Positions 51,168 through 52,843 of a stretch of DNA of 52,843 nucleotides are shown one piece after another (positions within the stretch are counted from its first letter, which is position 1; the number at the start of each line of letters is the position of its first letter). The DNA is from an uncultured Anaeromyxobacter sp. GTDB lineage: Bacteria > Myxococcota > Myxococcia > Myxococcales > Anaeromyxobacteraceae. Where the stretch lies: the NCBI GenBank assembly GCA_903904005.1, contig CAIVAR010000135.1:1-52843 (forward strand). Reading direction: 5' to 3'. The notes beneath the pieces are model-generated. The model made no database searches. It saw only the letters and a list, made by a program, of their open reading frames with translations, and had not been told where the DNA came from. The position numbers and the translations under genes are program-made.

Positions 51168-52843
51168 AGAGGTCCTGGACGCTGCTCGCGGCGTGCATCG
51201 CCCTCTCGGCCTGCGCGTCGAAGGACGAGTCCACCACGACCGTCTCGAGCCTCACGGTGCTCGTGTACGGATTCGACGACGAGATCCGGGGCGGTACCGT
51301 CTCCCTGCAGGACCTGGCGGGCGTCGAGATCGCGAAGGCGAGCGGCTCCCTCGGCGAGGGGGGCGCGTTCCTCGTCGACGAGCCCCTGACGCTGCCGAGG
51401 CGTCTCCAGGTGATCGCCTCCGCCATCCGGACCGATCCCGCGCCGTTGCCTGGTGCGGTCTCGGAGCCCTTGCCGGAGCAGATCCGGGCGCTCGTCGAGG
51501 CGCAGGGAGGCGACCTCCTCATCCGGGTGACGCCACTCTCCGCGCTGGTGGCCCGCTACGCCATCCGCGCCGGCACGACCATCGCCGAGGCCAGGCTCGC
51601 CATCCGCAGCTACCTGAAGCTCCACCCCGACATCGACCCCTGCCTGCTCATCCCGGCCGGCGTGGAGGGGGACGAGGAGAGCTCCCCGTTCATGTTCCGC
51701 GCCTTCCGCGACGCGTGGCTCGAGTCGGGGCTCGGCTTCGTCGCGTTCCTTGACCTGCACGTCGATGCAGCGCGCGCCGGTGGGGCCACCGACGCCTTCG
51801 TCGGCGGCGGGGCAACCCGGGTCGGGGGCTGGGTCCTGAAGCAGGTTGCGATCGGAGCCGCAGGAAAGGTCGCGGGCGATGGGATCGGCTGGCTCGTCTC
51901 CCTCGTGAGCGGCGCCCCCTCCATGAAGGACATCGCGAACCAGCTGTCGTCCATGGAGGGCAAGCTCGATCAGCTCGCCGCCGACCTCGACGCGGTCCGC
52001 ACCGACCTGCAGGCCATCATCGCGAAGATGCGGGCCGAGTCGAGATTCAACTTCATGGTGAGCTCCATCTCCACGATCGACACCCGGTACGAGCGGCTCC
52101 AGCGCCTCTCCAAGACGGATGACCTCGACGCCGCCAGGAAGGAGGCGGCGTCCATCGAGAAGCGCTGGGACCAGGTGAACCAGGCCGCCGACACGATCGC
52201 GAAATACCTCGACCCCGTCCTGGGGGATTCCTTCCACAAGCTCTACGCCGACTACCTCTCGACGCAGGTGAGCGGCGGCCAGATGACCCGCGCGCAGGCC
52301 GCCGCCGAGCAGCTCCGCGTCTACCAGTACCTGGTCGGCGTCCAGCTGAAGGCCCTCGACCTCCTCGTCGAGCACGCCCATGCCAGCTTCACGAAGCCGG
52401 AGGACGTGGAGCGGGAGGTCCAGTACCAGCTCGATCGGTACGTCGGCCGCATCACGCTCCAGTCGCAGGGGTTCCTCGACGCCGTCGAGATGCTCGCGGT
52501 CCTCCACGCGAACGGCGACGCCACCCTCGACTACCGGCCCGGCGGGATCTTCCCGTCGAACGGCGATGCCCGGTATTACCCGCCGGCCGACACGGCGGCA
52601 GGAGACGCCGTGGGCGCGGAGTCCTTCCTCGTCTCGCGCCTCCTCTGGGACTCGACCGCACCCCTCTACTACCCGGGCTCCGATCCGGTGCCCAGTGACT
52701 ACCCCGGCTACTTCCAGTTCCTCGCCCCGCGCATGGCATTGCTCGAGGCCGCGGACGGCAGCAGGAAGGGGACCACCCTGCCCGTCCACCTGTTCTCGGC
52801 GGACGGCGGTCTCCCGGTGAAGGCGGTCGACGAGCGGGGAACC
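48681..52843 (+). repeat. Tandem gene-sized direct duplication (offset about 2558 bases)
   Basis: Bases 48681 onward and 51239 onward are copies that keep the same offset at the start of the repeat. Long blocks are identical, for example the ~75 bases around 48790-48860 that encode GAFLVDEPLTLPRRLQVIAS in both genes, and the block encoding LYYPGSDPVP. Divergence is concentrated in the linker and the hydrophobic helix. This suggests a fairly recent duplication or ongoing gene conversion. The copy boundary beyond 52843 is not visible. Confidence 0.85.
51164..52843 (+). CDS. Large lipoprotein, tandem copy 2 (3' end outside window)
   Basis: 560 residues visible, frame open to the last base. It starts at a GTG that overlaps copy 1's TGA. 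The lipobox is ALSAC. From residue ~25 it follows copy 1 almost without gaps through the Ig-like domain, helical part, hydrophobic helix (WVLKQVAIGAAGKVAGDGIG, altered sequence but same character), coiled coil (IANQLSSMEGKLDQLAADLD) and bundle. Variation is greatest in the linker (DPAPLPGAVSEPL, shorter than copy 1) and around the hydrophobic helix (GGGATRVGGWVLKQVAIG). Many DNA blocks are identical. The two are very likely co-translated and may form a hetero-oligomer. Confidence 0.85.
   Translation, partial: MKRSWTLLAACIALSACASKDESTTTVSSLTVLVYGFDDEIRGGTVSLQDLAGVEIAKASGSLGEGGAFLVDEPLTLPRRLQVIASAIRTDPAPLPGAVSEPLPEQIRALVEAQGGDLLIRVTPLSALVARYAIRAGTTIAEARLAIRSYLKLHPDIDPCLLIPAGVEGDEESSPFMFRAFRDAWLESGLGFVAFLDLHVDAARAGGATDAFVGGGATRVGGWVLKQVAIGAAGKVAGDGIGWLVSLVSGAPSMKDIANQLSSMEGKLDQLAADLDAVRTDLQAIIAKMRAESRFNFMVSSISTIDTRYERLQRLSKTDDLDAARKEAASIEKRWDQVNQAADTIAKYLDPVLGDSFHKLYADYLSTQVSGGQMTRAQAAAEQLRVYQYLVGVQLKALDLLVEHAHASFTKPEDVEREVQYQLDRYVGRITLQSQGFLDAVEMLAVLHANGDATLDYRPGGIFPSNGDARYYPPADTAAGDAVGAESFLVSRLLWDSTAPLYYPGSDPVPSDYPGYFQFLAPRMALLEAADGSRKGTTLPVHLFSADGGLPVKAVDERGT

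Overview
The window is high-GC DNA, by eye around two thirds G+C or more over most of its length. It comes from a diderm bacterium: it has an RND pump, several outer-membrane beta-barrel candidates, many Sec signal peptides and many lipoboxes. I cannot fix the phylum. Chitobiase-like lipoprotein domains, clostripain-type peptidases, an RHS giant and long runs of uncharacterised secreted proteins would suit Myxococcota, Acidobacteriota (for example Holophagae-like) or related soil lineages. I saw no rRNA, tRNA, CRISPR array or intact insertion sequence.

Layout. 0-3.1 kb: the end of an RND efflux permease, a convergent beta-barrel protein and an ABM-type monooxygenase. 3.2-6.6 kb: a lipoprotein, a decayed TAP-type hydrolase, and an RDD membrane protein with a helical partner. 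6.9-10 kb: a small lipoprotein, a secreted subtilisin and a secreted clan CD-like cysteine peptidase, all on one strand. 10-12.6 kb: an apparent operon of a periplasmic amino-acid-type binding protein, a beta-barrel and a prokaryotic ionotropic-glutamate-receptor-like channel. 12.7-20.8 kb: a TAP-family lipoprotein peptidase, several exported proteins of unknown function, a proline-iminopeptidase-like enzyme, a DUF4395 membrane protein and a VanX/DdpX-type D-Ala-D-Ala dipeptidase. 21-28.6 kb: a tight operon of two lipoproteins that share an N-terminal domain, followed by a secreted 1675-residue RHS protein. 28.7-39.3 kb: two clostripain (C11) proteins, an aldo/keto reductase, a GH85 endoglycosidase lipoprotein and a flavin amine oxidase. 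39.4-43.3 kb: a multiply broken serine hydrolase, a fused degenerate ArsC/ArsN2-like protein and GpsA. 43.9-46.1 kb: a lower-GC block that looks foreign (TMEM175-type channel, dienelactone-hydrolase-like protein). 46.2-48.3 kb: a PEP-mutase/isocitrate-lyase-superfamily enzyme and a Fic protein. 48.6 kb to the end: two tandem, closely similar large lipoproteins with a hydrophobic helix and a coiled coil; the second runs off the window.

How the genes fit together (inference). The dominant theme is export and extracellular breakdown of protein and glycoprotein: S8, C25-like, two C11, S33/TAP, M15D and GH85 enzymes. Amino-acid-type binding proteins and a possible ligand-gated channel sit beside them and could sense or take up the products. 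Several loci (TAP remnant, serine hydrolase pseudogene, YeiH fragment, Fic-like remnant, low-GC block) show gene decay and transfer, so this is an accessory, actively remodelled region. The best candidates for undescribed systems are the binding protein/barrel/channel operon (10004-12584), the tandem helical lipoproteins (48597 to the end) and the lipoprotein-pair/RHS operon (21062-28570).
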